Shown here piece after piece: positions 1 to 9,083 of a stretch of DNA of 64,000 bases (position 1 is its first letter; every line of letters starts with the position of its first letter). The position numbers and the translations under genes are program-made. Location of the stretch: the NCBI GenBank assembly GCA_905234845.1, contig CAJOIW010000001.1, forward strand, positions 1-64,000. Reading direction: 5' to 3'. The notes under the pieces were generated by a model, which was not told the origin of the DNA, searched no databases, and was given only the letters and a program-made list of their open reading frames with translations. This DNA is from an uncultured Prevotella sp. GTDB taxonomy: Bacteria > Bacteroidota > Bacteroidia > Bacteroidales > Bacteroidaceae.

Positions 1-1
1 G

Positions 2-652
2 TACTGGGACATCATGAAGACCTGGACCGACTACCTCGTGGAGAACGGACAAGACCCGTCGAACCAGCTCTGCACCGACGACTTCGCCGGTCACTGGGCC
101 CACAACTGCAACCTCAGCATCAAGGCCATCATGGGTGTGGCAGGCTTTGCCGAGATGGCGAGGATGAAGGGCGACCAGGCTACCTACGACAAGTACATGC
201 AGACGGCGAAGACGATGGCCGCGAAGTGGGAGCAGGACGCTCGCGAGGGCGACCACTACCGGCTGGCCTTCGACCGCGAGAACACGTGGAGCCAGAAGTA
301 CAACATGGTGTGGGACAAGCTCTGGAACATCAATATCTTCCCCAACAAGGCCATGGATCGTGAGATGAAGTATTACCTCACGAAGCAGAACAAATACGGT
401 CTGCCGCTCGACATCCGTAAGGACTACACGAAGAACGACTGGATTATGTGGACGGCAGCCATGGCAAAGGACAACAAAATGTTCCTCAAGTTCGTCGATC
501 CGCTATGGGATTATGTCAATGAGACCTCCTCACGCGTGCCCATCAGCGACTGGTACGACACGAAGACCGGCAACATGGTCGGCTTCAAGGCCCGTTCGGT
601 CATCGGCGGTTTCTGGATGAAAGTCCTCGCCGATAAAATGGCAAAGAAATAA
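2..652 (+). CDS. C-terminal part of a DUF4965/glutaminase A-like protein (truncated by window start)
   Basis: Frame is open from position 2 (YWDIMKTWTDYL...); motifs TDDFAGHWAHNCNLSIKAIMGVAGFAEMA and SDWYDTKTGNMVGFKARSVIGGFWMKVL are typical of this family. Confidence 0.7.
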   Translation, partial: YWDIMKTWTDYLVENGQDPSNQLCTDDFAGHWAHNCNLSIKAIMGVAGFAEMARMKGDQATYDKYMQTAKTMAAKWEQDAREGDHYRLAFDRENTWSQKYNMVWDKLWNINIFPNKAMDREMKYYLTKQNKYGLPLDIRKDYTKNDWIMWTAAMAKDNKMFLKFVDPLWDYVNETSSRVPISDWYDTKTGNMVGFKARSVIGGFWMKVLADKMAKK

Positions 653-694
653 AATTCAAATCACAATAATTACAAACCTAAAGTCAAATTCAAA

Positions 695-2458
695 ATGAAA
701 AAGAACCTAAAGAAGATGCACTTCATCCACTTCGGAGTTCTTGTCGCTTCGTTTGCGCTCTTTACGCTTACCAGCTGTAAGGACTCAGCGAACATTGAGG
801 ACTATGTGGGTGTGCACAAGACGGATCCCTATGATCCTTCCAGGCCGGTCACCATTACGGGCTTTACGCCAGAGTCGGGCGGCTTGGGTCAGCAGCTTGT
901 CATCAGTGGTTCCAACTTCGGAAACAATCCGGAGATTGTCAGTGTGACCATTGGTGGAAAACCTGCCGTGCTCGTCAGCGTTATGAGTGATTGCCTCTAC
1001 TGCTATGTACCTGGTGGAGCGTTCTCTGGCGTTATTGAGGTAACTGTCGGCGACGAGACAACCGGCACACAGACCGCACGCGCTGCAACAAACTTCAACT
1101 ACGAGCGTAAAATGGTCGTAGGCAAGCTTTGTGGTTACAAGAATGCCCGTGACGACCAAGGTTGGAAAGACGGTCCGTTCGAGACCTGTAGCGGTTTCCG
1201 CAACGACGGTGTGATGCAGTTCTCACCCTACAACCACGACCAGCTCTTCATCGTTTACGACCAGGAGCCTTATTTCGGAACGGTGGCACACGGAATTCAG
1301 CTGCTCGACCTCAAGGAGCGTACCGTGCAGACCATTCTGCCGCTCTCGAAGTTCAATGATCAACGTCTGCGTACCATCGATTTCTGCGTTGACCCGTTTG
1401 CTTACGACGAGTATGGCAACTGGCTCGGTCGTGCCGAGGAGTACTGGACGGAGGCTGACTATCAGAACAATCGCAAGACCCGTTGGTCGGAGCACCTGAT
1501 TATCTCTGCCGACAACGACGACAACGATTTCCGTGCTAACTCGGTTTATATCGTAGACCGCGACCAGAATGGTAATTTCTCAGCTAACTCTGTTGTCACT
1601 CCGTTGGCCAACTATCGTCAGTGCAACGGTGCTTCGATTCATCCCAACGGCGAGCTTTATTTTACCTCTTATCAGCTTGGTGAGGTTATCCGCCTTGACA
1701 TGAATACCTATTGGGACTGCATTGAGGCACAGAAACTGGAAACCGATCCGCGACTGATACAGGCATGGGATCCCTATGTAAAGGATAACAAGTTCGGTGG
1801 ATTCAAGATCCTCTATACCATTCAGGACCGCTATTGGGAATTCCAGATCGACATCCATCCTACAGGTAAGTTTGCCTATATTGTGGTTATCAACCAGCAG
1901 TATATTTTGCGTACCGACTATGATGAGAACCTCAAGGAATTCTTGCCGCCGTATCAGGTTGCGGGAACTATGAAGACTCGTGGCTTTGTCGACGGTGTAG
2001 GTAAGTCCGCACAGTTCGCTCGTCCTTATCAGGGTACCTTCGTTAAGAATGACCAGTATGAGGCAGAGGGAAAGTCCGACATCTACGACTTCTATATCTG
2101 CGACAACAGCTGGTGGCCGTCTCATGGAGGAAATGGCTATGATGTTAAACAAGAAGCTCATGCTATTCGTCTGCTCACGCCCGAAGGTATTGTGAAGACA
2201 TACGCAGGCGGTAGCTCTGCCACACATGCCGACGGTAAGCCCTTCGGCTCAGAGAACGGAGAACTGCGCGACGTGGCTCGTTTCGACCGTCCTACAGGTC
2301 TGGTTAACGACTTCCACATCGACAAGATTACAGGCGAGAAGACCCTTATCTTCTACATCCTCGACACCATGAACCGCTGCATCCGTACCATCACAATGGA
2401 AGAGCCGGAGGATGAGCCAGAATCTGAGGAACCTGAACCAGAAGAACCCGAAGAGTAA
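695..2458 (+). CDS. IPT/TIG domain lipoprotein with NHL-like repeats, PUL-associated surface protein
   Basis: Lipoprotein signal (FTLTSCKDS), TIG-like VTITGFTPESGGLGQQLVISGSNFG, located directly upstream of susC. Confidence 0.75.
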   Translation: MKKNLKKMHFIHFGVLVASFALFTLTSCKDSANIEDYVGVHKTDPYDPSRPVTITGFTPESGGLGQQLVISGSNFGNNPEIVSVTIGGKPAVLVSVMSDCLYCYVPGGAFSGVIEVTVGDETTGTQTARAATNFNYERKMVVGKLCGYKNARDDQGWKDGPFETCSGFRNDGVMQFSPYNHDQLFIVYDQEPYFGTVAHGIQLLDLKERTVQTILPLSKFNDQRLRTIDFCVDPFAYDEYGNWLGRAEEYWTEADYQNNRKTRWSEHLIISADNDDNDFRANSVYIVDRDQNGNFSANSVVTPLANYRQCNGASIHPNGELYFTSYQLGEVIRLDMNTYWDCIEAQKLETDPRLIQAWDPYVKDNKFGGFKILYTIQDRYWEFQIDIHPTGKFAYIVVINQQYILRTDYDENLKEFLPPYQVAGTMKTRGFVDGVGKSAQFARPYQGTFVKNDQYEAEGKSDIYDFYICDNSWWPSHGGNGYDVKQEAHAIRLLTPEGIVKTYAGGSSATHADGKPFGSENGELRDVARFDRPTGLVNDFHIDKITGEKTLIFYILDTMNRCIRTITMEEPEDEPESEEPEPEEPEE

Positions 2459-2479
2459 CCTATCTAATCACTGAACGAT

Positions 2480-5400
2480 ATGAAAAAGTATTTAATCATG
2501 TTCATTATGCTCATCGGCACTGCAACGGGTGCCTTTGCGCAACAGGAAATGGAAATCACGGGTACGGTGACCGATGCTGCTACGGGTGAGCCCCTCATCG
2601 GTGTGAGCGTAGTCGTGAAGAACGTTGCCGGACTCGGTGTCACCACCGACATCGATGGTAACTACTCCATTAAAGTAAAAGAATATCAGACCATCCAATA
2701 TTCATACATTGGTTATGAGACTATTGAACAAATGGTGAAGTCAGGCAAGTCCCGTATGGACATTGCCCTAAAGGAAGAAAAACTCAATGCTGTCGACGAG
2801 GTGGTCGTAACGGCTATGGGTACGCAGAAGAAACTGACGGTGACGGGTGCCGTGACCAATGTGGAAATGGGCGACCTGAAGCACTATTCTTCCTCAAACT
2901 TCTCCAATACTCTGGCCGGTAACGTACCGGGTATCATTGCCTATCAGTCATCTGGTCAGCCTGGTAAGAAGAGTACCTCTGAATTCTGGATTCGTGGTAT
3001 CTCCACCTTTGGTGCAGGCGACAAGGCATATATCTTGGTCGATGGTTTCGAGCGTGAGAATATCGACGACCTCAACATTGAGGATATCGAGTCGTTCTCC
3101 GTCTTGAAAGACGCGTCTGCGACTGCTATCTATGGTTCTAAAGGTGCAAACGGTGTAATCCTTATCACTACCAAACACGGTAAGGCTGGTAAGGTAAACA
3201 TCAATGCGAAATTTGAGACCGCATATAACACCCGTACCATTACTCCAGAAATGGTAAATGGTTACGACTATGCCAACTACATCAATGAGGCACGTATCAC
3301 CCGTAACGTGGGTGTGCTCTATCAGCCCATCGAGTTGGAGCTTATCCGTAATGGACTCGACCCCGACCTTTATCCTAATGTAGACTGGCAGGATCTTCTG
3401 CTCAAGGATGGTGCTTGGAGCTATCGCGCTAACGTCAACCTCAGTGGTGGTGGTGAGACGGCTCGCTATTTCGCCTCTATGTCTTACACAGAAGACCAGG
3501 GTATGTATAAGACCGACCAGACGTTGAAAGATCAGTATGACACCAATGCCAACTTCAAGCGTTGGAACTACCGTTTAAATGTCGATGTGGACATTACGCC
3601 GACCACGCTCATGAAGTTCGGTGTGTCGGGTAACCTGTCGAAGACCAACTCTCCCGGACTCGGTGACGACCGTGTATGGGGACAGCTCTTTGGTTACAAT
3701 GCCCTCTATTCGCCGATTATGTACTCCAATGGTTATCTCCCCTTCCGTGGGCCGACCATACCTGAAGAGTTCGGAGGTGCAGACCCCAACATTGATGCCT
3801 TCTTCAATCAATATGGTAATTATGTCAACCCGTGGGTTTCCTCCACGCAGACAGGTTATAACCAAAGCTGGGACAACAATGTGCAGTTGAATGTTACGTT
3901 GGAGCAGAAACTCGACTTCATCACGAAGGGACTTCGTCTTGATGCCCGCTTCGGTTTCGATACCTACAACTCCAACTACATCAACCGTCGCCGTGTTCCG
4001 GCTATGTATGCCGTTGATAAACGTGATTCTGAGACTGGTGTATTGGAATTTACCAAGGTCATCAATGCTACAGACATGGTGCAGACTTCAGGTGGTAGTG
4101 GCTCACGTCGTGAGTTCCTCGACCTGTTGCTTCACTGGGATCGCACCTTCGCCAAGTCACATACCTTTGGTGCCAACGTGAAGTACACATGGGATCAGAA
4201 CACCACTACGGTGAACATTGGCAATGATATTCGTAACGGTGTGGCTCATACAAATATGGGTCTGGCTGCTCAAGCAACCTATAATTATAAGAACCGTTAC
4301 TTCGTTGACTACAACTTCGGTTACAACGGAACGGAGAACTTCGCCGATCACCATCGTTTCGGTTTCTTCCCCGCTTGGTCAGTAGCTTGGAATATCGGTG
4401 AGGAGCCTTGGGTTCAGGAGCATCTCAAATGGATCAACATGTTCAAGATCCGCTATTCTCATGGTAAAGTGGGTAATGACAACACGGGTATCCGCTTCCC
4501 CTACCTCTACACCATCTCTAATATGAACACCGGCTCTTATGAGTGGGGGCAGAGTCAGAACAGCTATAGCGGTTTGCAATATCAGTTAGTGGCTTCTAAC
4601 AACGTGACTTGGGAAGTTGCCCGGAAAGATGACGTGGGTATTGATCTGTATGTTTTCAATAACAAGTTTAACCTGACTGCTGACTACTTCTATGAGAAGC
4701 GTACTGGCATTTTCACAAAGCGTCAGTTCCTGCCCTCAATGGTCGGTATCGACTTCTTCGACCAAGGAGGCAATGACTGGAACTATCCCCGTGCCAACGT
4801 GGGTGCTGTTCGCCAGCGCGGTATCGATGGTAACTTCAAGTATGAGGACAAGATTGGACAGGTCGGATTTACCATTCGTGGTAACATGACCTATAGCAAG
4901 AACGAGATTTTGGAATATGATGAGGAGAACAACGTCTATCCGTATCTGAACCAGCACGGCTACCGTGTGAATCAGGAGCGTGGTCTTGTGGCCCTCGGTC
5001 TGTTCAAAGACTATGATGACATTCGCAACAGCCCGCACCAAGAATTTGGTGTTTACCAGCCGGGTGATATCAAATATAAGGATGTCAATGGTGACGGCGT
5101 GGTCAATGACAACGATGTGGTGCCCATTGGTGCCACACGTACGCCTAACCTCATCTACGGTTTGGGTATCTCCATCGTATGGAAGGGCTTTGACTTCAAC
5201 CTCCACTTCCAAGGTGCGGGCAAGTCTACCTTCCCCATCTACGGTAAGTGCGTTTATGCCTTCAGCGAGGGTCAGTGGGGTAATATCTTCAAGGGCATGC
5301 TCGACGACCGTTGGATTGCCGCCGACATATCGGGTGATCCTGCTACAGAGAATCCCAATGCCTCTTATCCGCGTCTGAGCTTTGGAGGAAACAACAATAA

Positions 5401-5653
5401 CTATCGCAATTCTACCTTCTGGCTGCGCGATGGTCGTTACCTGCGTCTGAAGAACTTGGACTTCGGTTACACGCTTCCAAAGGTGTTTGTGAACAAGTTG
5501 CACCTGAGCAATGTGCGATTCTATGTACAGGGTACCAACCTCTGCTTCATCTCGAAGAAGTTTGATACATGGGATCCTGAGTCTCTCCAGCCGCGTGGTG
5601 AGGACTATCCTATCACAAAGGCCGTTACGGCAGGTATACAAGTTAGTCTTTAA
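2480..5653 (+). CDS. SusC/RagA-family TonB-linked outer membrane protein
   Basis: CarboxypepD_reg N-terminus (GTVTDAATGEPLIGVSVVVKN), plug domain (ILVDGFERENIDDLNIEDIESFSVLKDASATAIYGSKGANGVILITTK), 1057 aa. Confidence 0.95.
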   Translation: MKKYLIMFIMLIGTATGAFAQQEMEITGTVTDAATGEPLIGVSVVVKNVAGLGVTTDIDGNYSIKVKEYQTIQYSYIGYETIEQMVKSGKSRMDIALKEEKLNAVDEVVVTAMGTQKKLTVTGAVTNVEMGDLKHYSSSNFSNTLAGNVPGIIAYQSSGQPGKKSTSEFWIRGISTFGAGDKAYILVDGFERENIDDLNIEDIESFSVLKDASATAIYGSKGANGVILITTKHGKAGKVNINAKFETAYNTRTITPEMVNGYDYANYINEARITRNVGVLYQPIELELIRNGLDPDLYPNVDWQDLLLKDGAWSYRANVNLSGGGETARYFASMSYTEDQGMYKTDQTLKDQYDTNANFKRWNYRLNVDVDITPTTLMKFGVSGNLSKTNSPGLGDDRVWGQLFGYNALYSPIMYSNGYLPFRGPTIPEEFGGADPNIDAFFNQYGNYVNPWVSSTQTGYNQSWDNNVQLNVTLEQKLDFITKGLRLDARFGFDTYNSNYINRRRVPAMYAVDKRDSETGVLEFTKVINATDMVQTSGGSGSRREFLDLLLHWDRTFAKSHTFGANVKYTWDQNTTTVNIGNDIRNGVAHTNMGLAAQATYNYKNRYFVDYNFGYNGTENFADHHRFGFFPAWSVAWNIGEEPWVQEHLKWINMFKIRYSHGKVGNDNTGIRFPYLYTISNMNTGSYEWGQSQNSYSGLQYQLVASNNVTWEVARKDDVGIDLYVFNNKFNLTADYFYEKRTGIFTKRQFLPSMVGIDFFDQGGNDWNYPRANVGAVRQRGIDGNFKYEDKIGQVGFTIRGNMTYSKNEILEYDEENNVYPYLNQHGYRVNQERGLVALGLFKDYDDIRNSPHQEFGVYQPGDIKYKDVNGDGVVNDNDVVPIGATRTPNLIYGLGISIVWKGFDFNLHFQGAGKSTFPIYGKCVYAFSEGQWGNIFKGMLDDRWIAADISGDPATENPNASYPRLSFGGNNNNYRNSTFWLRDGRYLRLKNLDFGYTLPKVFVNKLHLSNVRFYVQGTNLCFISKKFDTWDPESLQPRGEDYPITKAVTAGIQVSL

Positions 5654-5673
5654 TCAACAAAGGTTTAGCTATT

Positions 5674-7848
5674 ATGAACAAGAAAATATTTTTAGTATTA
5701 GTGTCTGTTGTATGCGGCAGCGCGTTGTTTACTTCGTGCAACGACCTCGACGCAGACAAATATTTTACCGACCGCGTGACGTTAGAGACGGTCTTTGAGG
5801 AGAAGACACGTTCAGAGCAGTGGTTGGCTGAGGCATACCAGTATCTGAAGGGTGCCAATGCCGAGGTATGTAGTAAGGGTGCCACAGGTGGAGCCGGAGA
5901 AAACTGGAATCCGTTCTGTTTCGACGATGACATGTATTATGGCGACCGTGACCGTAGCCCGGAGTTTGGTGGTGACGGCAAGGATGCCATTTGGGGCTCC
6001 TACAACGGTTTCCACGAGGGTCTCTACGACGAGAGTGTAGGCAGGAATGCCTGGGACTATTGCTATAAAGGTATTCGTCAGGCTTCCATCTTCATTCAAA
6101 ACATCCACATGAACAAGGAGATGTCGCAGGATGAGATAGAGGACTATCGTGGCCAGGCACGTTTTGTGCGGGCTTACTACTACTGGCTCTTGCTTCGCAA
6201 GTATGGTCCCGTGCCCATCATGCCTGATGAAGGTGAGGACTATACGTTGAGCTATGCACAAATCGCCCGTGCGCGTAGTACCTATGATGAAGTGGCTACT
6301 TATATTGGTGACGAAATGGTAAAAGCCGCTAAGGAGCTGAAATTTGTGGGTGGAATGGTGAATCCTCGCGATGAGGCTCAAGTGGCTCGTCCTACGGTGG
6401 GTGCCGCATTGGCAACCCGTGCCATCGCCTTCATCTATGCCGCCAGTCCGTTGGCTAATGGTCAACTGAAGAACGGCCAGCATCCGGCAACCGTTACCGA
6501 TGTTGTGGCAAAGGAACTGAAGAACTTCGACGGCACGCCACTGCTCGGTATGGATTACGACGAATCAAAGTGGGCACGTGCCGCCGCTGCCTGCAAGGAT
6601 GTTATGGAGTTGGGTGCCTATGAGCTCTATCATGAGCCTGCTGTATCCACTCCGACCGATGTCTATGCAAAGACAGTTCCCTGCTACGAGGATGGCGACT
6701 TCTCTGAGAAGACATGGCTTGAGGGCGGTTATTCCGACATCGACCCGATGTTGTCCTATCGTAACCTTTTCAATGGTACTGTGAGCCCGGTGAACAACCC
6801 GGAGCACATTTTTGGTCGTATCACCAATGTGGCGACAGGCGACAACGACCTTGGAATCGGTGCCCTTGTGCTTCATGAGATGCCGACGAGTCTTGGAGGT
6901 TGGAACACACATGGTCTGACACAGAAGATGGTTGATGCCTATTACATGAAAGACGGTAGCGATGCCCCTGGTGCCCGTAGTGAATGGGGTGAGGGCGACG
7001 GATCTGAGCGTCTGACAGGATGGACAAGCCGTAACGATATCTTGCGCGACAATAAGTATCCAGAGCTGATTGTCGGTAATAATAAGGGTGGACAGAATGT
7101 CTCGCTGCAATATGTTCAGCGTGAGCCGCGTTTCTATGCTTCGGTAGCATTCAGTGGAACTACCTGGGAATGTTTCTCCGACCCCACTTCGTCCAACCGC
7201 TTCAAGCAAGTGTTCTATTATCGCAATGCCGGTAATGGTTATCTGAACTCTGGCTTCTCCTACCTGCGTACGGGTATCGGCTGCAAAAAATGGTATCATC
7301 CTTATGACTATGCAACGGGCGGTACCTATTCTAACATCCGCACCAAGACCGAGACCGCCATTCGCTATGCTGACATCCTCTTGATGTATGCCGAGGCTCT
7401 GAACGAGCTGACGGGTACCTATCAAGTAGCTTCCTGGGATGGCACGACCACCTATACCATCGGCCGTGACCTGACAGAGATGAAGCGTGGTATCCGTGAT
7501 GTACGTCGTCGTGCCGGTTTGCCCGACTATACGGCAGAGGAATATGCCGATGCCAACAAGCTGCGTGCCAAGATCAAGCGTGAGCGCATGATAGAGTTCC
7601 TCGGCGAGGGCAAACGCTATTTCGACCTGCGCCGTTGGATGGATGCTCCTGTTGAGGAGTCGAAGCAGGTTTATGGTCTTGATGTCTTCCAGACTCAGCC
7701 CGACAGAGACCTCTTCATGCAGGTGGTTCCCATCACCACGCTCTCGGCAACCTTCTCTGACAAGATGTACTTCTGGCCTATCCAGCACAGCGAGTTGAAA
7801 CGTAACAGCAAACTGGTTCAGAACCCAGGATGGACATATAACGATTGA
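5674..7848 (+). CDS. SusD/RagB-family nutrient-binding lipoprotein
   Basis: Lipobox SALFTSCND; RAYYYWLLLRKYGPVPIMP; C-terminal RERMIEFLGEGKRYFDLRRW. Confidence 0.93.
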   Translation: MNKKIFLVLVSVVCGSALFTSCNDLDADKYFTDRVTLETVFEEKTRSEQWLAEAYQYLKGANAEVCSKGATGGAGENWNPFCFDDDMYYGDRDRSPEFGGDGKDAIWGSYNGFHEGLYDESVGRNAWDYCYKGIRQASIFIQNIHMNKEMSQDEIEDYRGQARFVRAYYYWLLLRKYGPVPIMPDEGEDYTLSYAQIARARSTYDEVATYIGDEMVKAAKELKFVGGMVNPRDEAQVARPTVGAALATRAIAFIYAASPLANGQLKNGQHPATVTDVVAKELKNFDGTPLLGMDYDESKWARAAAACKDVMELGAYELYHEPAVSTPTDVYAKTVPCYEDGDFSEKTWLEGGYSDIDPMLSYRNLFNGTVSPVNNPEHIFGRITNVATGDNDLGIGALVLHEMPTSLGGWNTHGLTQKMVDAYYMKDGSDAPGARSEWGEGDGSERLTGWTSRNDILRDNKYPELIVGNNKGGQNVSLQYVQREPRFYASVAFSGTTWECFSDPTSSNRFKQVFYYRNAGNGYLNSGFSYLRTGIGCKKWYHPYDYATGGTYSNIRTKTETAIRYADILLMYAEALNELTGTYQVASWDGTTTYTIGRDLTEMKRGIRDVRRRAGLPDYTAEEYADANKLRAKIKRERMIEFLGEGKRYFDLRRWMDAPVEESKQVYGLDVFQTQPDRDLFMQVVPITTLSATFSDKMYFWPIQHSELKRNSKLVQNPGWTYND

Positions 7849-7876
7849 TAATTGATAATTGAAAATTGAAAATGTT

Positions 7877-8959
7877 ATGAAACAGATATCAATATTACTT
7901 GCGTCGCTGTTCGGTGTGCTTCTGCTGACCACCTCTTGCAACGACGAATGGAAAGAAGAGCAGTATGAGCACTTCGTCAGCTTCAAGGCTCCGCTCAACG
8001 ATGGTGGTGTTTCGGCAGTCTATGTGCCCTATACCCGTCATAATGACGACGGAGAGGCTACTTTTGGCGAGCATGGCTTGTCGAACTATCTGCTGCCTGT
8101 CATTGTCAGTGGTACGACCACCAATGGTGCTAATTTCACTGTAGGTGTAGAGGAGAGCGATACATTGACCATCCTTAACTATGAGCGTTTCCAAAACCGC
8201 TCCGACCTCTACTATGTCAACATGAGCCAGTATGCCACTTATCCCTCAACGGTTGAGTTCAAGGCGGGTCAGGATGTCAGCCTGCTTGACATTCGTTTCA
8301 ACTTTAAGGGTATCGACATGAGCCAGAAGTGGGTATTGCCTATCCGCGTGGCAGACAATGCCAGCAATGGCTTTGCCCCGCATCCGCGTAAGCACTACGC
8401 TCAGGCCATGCTTCGTGTTTATCCTTACAATGATTTCTCTGGTAGCTATTCGGCCACGACACAGACCATGGCTCGTTGGTATACTGAAGTTGATAAGCAA
8501 GGTAAGGAAACTCGCAAGGAAGGTGACTTCGCTGGTGGTGAGACCTCGCGTGGCTATGTGGTTGATGAGAATACCATCTTCTTCTATGCGGGCAACAACA
8601 TCGACGAGACCCGTACAGACCGTAAGAACTATAAAATTTATGCCGAGTTCCAGCCAGAACCACTGAATCCCAGCGTGGGTAATGTCAGGTTGTATTCCGA
8701 CAACCCCGACATGAAGTTCGTCGGTCATGAGCAGGATGAGTCGAAGACACAACCCACCTTCTCCATCTATGAGCAGAAGGATGATGTGCAGCCTTACCTC
8801 ATCCACCGTTATCTCATTATCTCGGACATTGATTACGATTTCACGGACTATACCCTTGTTCCCGGACAGGAGCGCAACTACGTTGTAAGGGGTACGTTGA
8901 CCATGGAGCGTAAGATCAATACCCAGATTCCGAACGAGGATCAGGCTATCGAGTGGTAA
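7877..8959 (+). CDS. DUF1735/DUF4973-like PUL lipoprotein
   Basis: MKQISILLASLFGVLLLTTSCNDEW lipoprotein signal; start moved to the internal ATG; follows susD. Confidence 0.7.
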   Translation: MKQISILLASLFGVLLLTTSCNDEWKEEQYEHFVSFKAPLNDGGVSAVYVPYTRHNDDGEATFGEHGLSNYLLPVIVSGTTTNGANFTVGVEESDTLTILNYERFQNRSDLYYVNMSQYATYPSTVEFKAGQDVSLLDIRFNFKGIDMSQKWVLPIRVADNASNGFAPHPRKHYAQAMLRVYPYNDFSGSYSATTQTMARWYTEVDKQGKETRKEGDFAGGETSRGYVVDENTIFFYAGNNIDETRTDRKNYKIYAEFQPEPLNPSVGNVRLYSDNPDMKFVGHEQDESKTQPTFSIYEQKDDVQPYLIHRYLIISDIDYDFTDYTLVPGQERNYVVRGTLTMERKINTQIPNEDQAIEW

Positions 8960-8962
8960 ACC

Positions 8963-9067
8963 AAGCCCCTCCCCATCCCTCCCCCAAGGGGAGGGGGCTG
9001 TAAATCGTAAACTGTAAATTGTAAACCTCTCCCAATCCCTCCCCTTCGGGGAGGTTAGGAGGGGTTT
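8963..9067. repeat. Two G/C-rich palindromic repeat copies
   Basis: cccctccccatccctcccccaaggggaggggg and cccaatccctccccttcggggaggttaggagggg. Confidence 0.85.
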
Positions 9068-9083
9068 AACTCCTTAAAAGATT

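Noticed and set aside
7848-7876. gataattgataattgaaaattgaaaatg as a regulatory array
   Set aside because: AT-rich degenerate tandem repeat of a kind also seen at 47840-47880 and 9001-9027; no specific evidence of function beyond low complexity.
6565-7998. Long antisense ORF (477 aa) opposite susD
   Set aside because: Lies entirely against a clear susD gene; sequence has no recognisable domain and reflects codon bias of the opposite strand. The same applies to 5812-6483, 4736-5641, 9351-10451, 25029-26405, 41401-42717, 12061-13128, 13192-13974 and 39943-41064.
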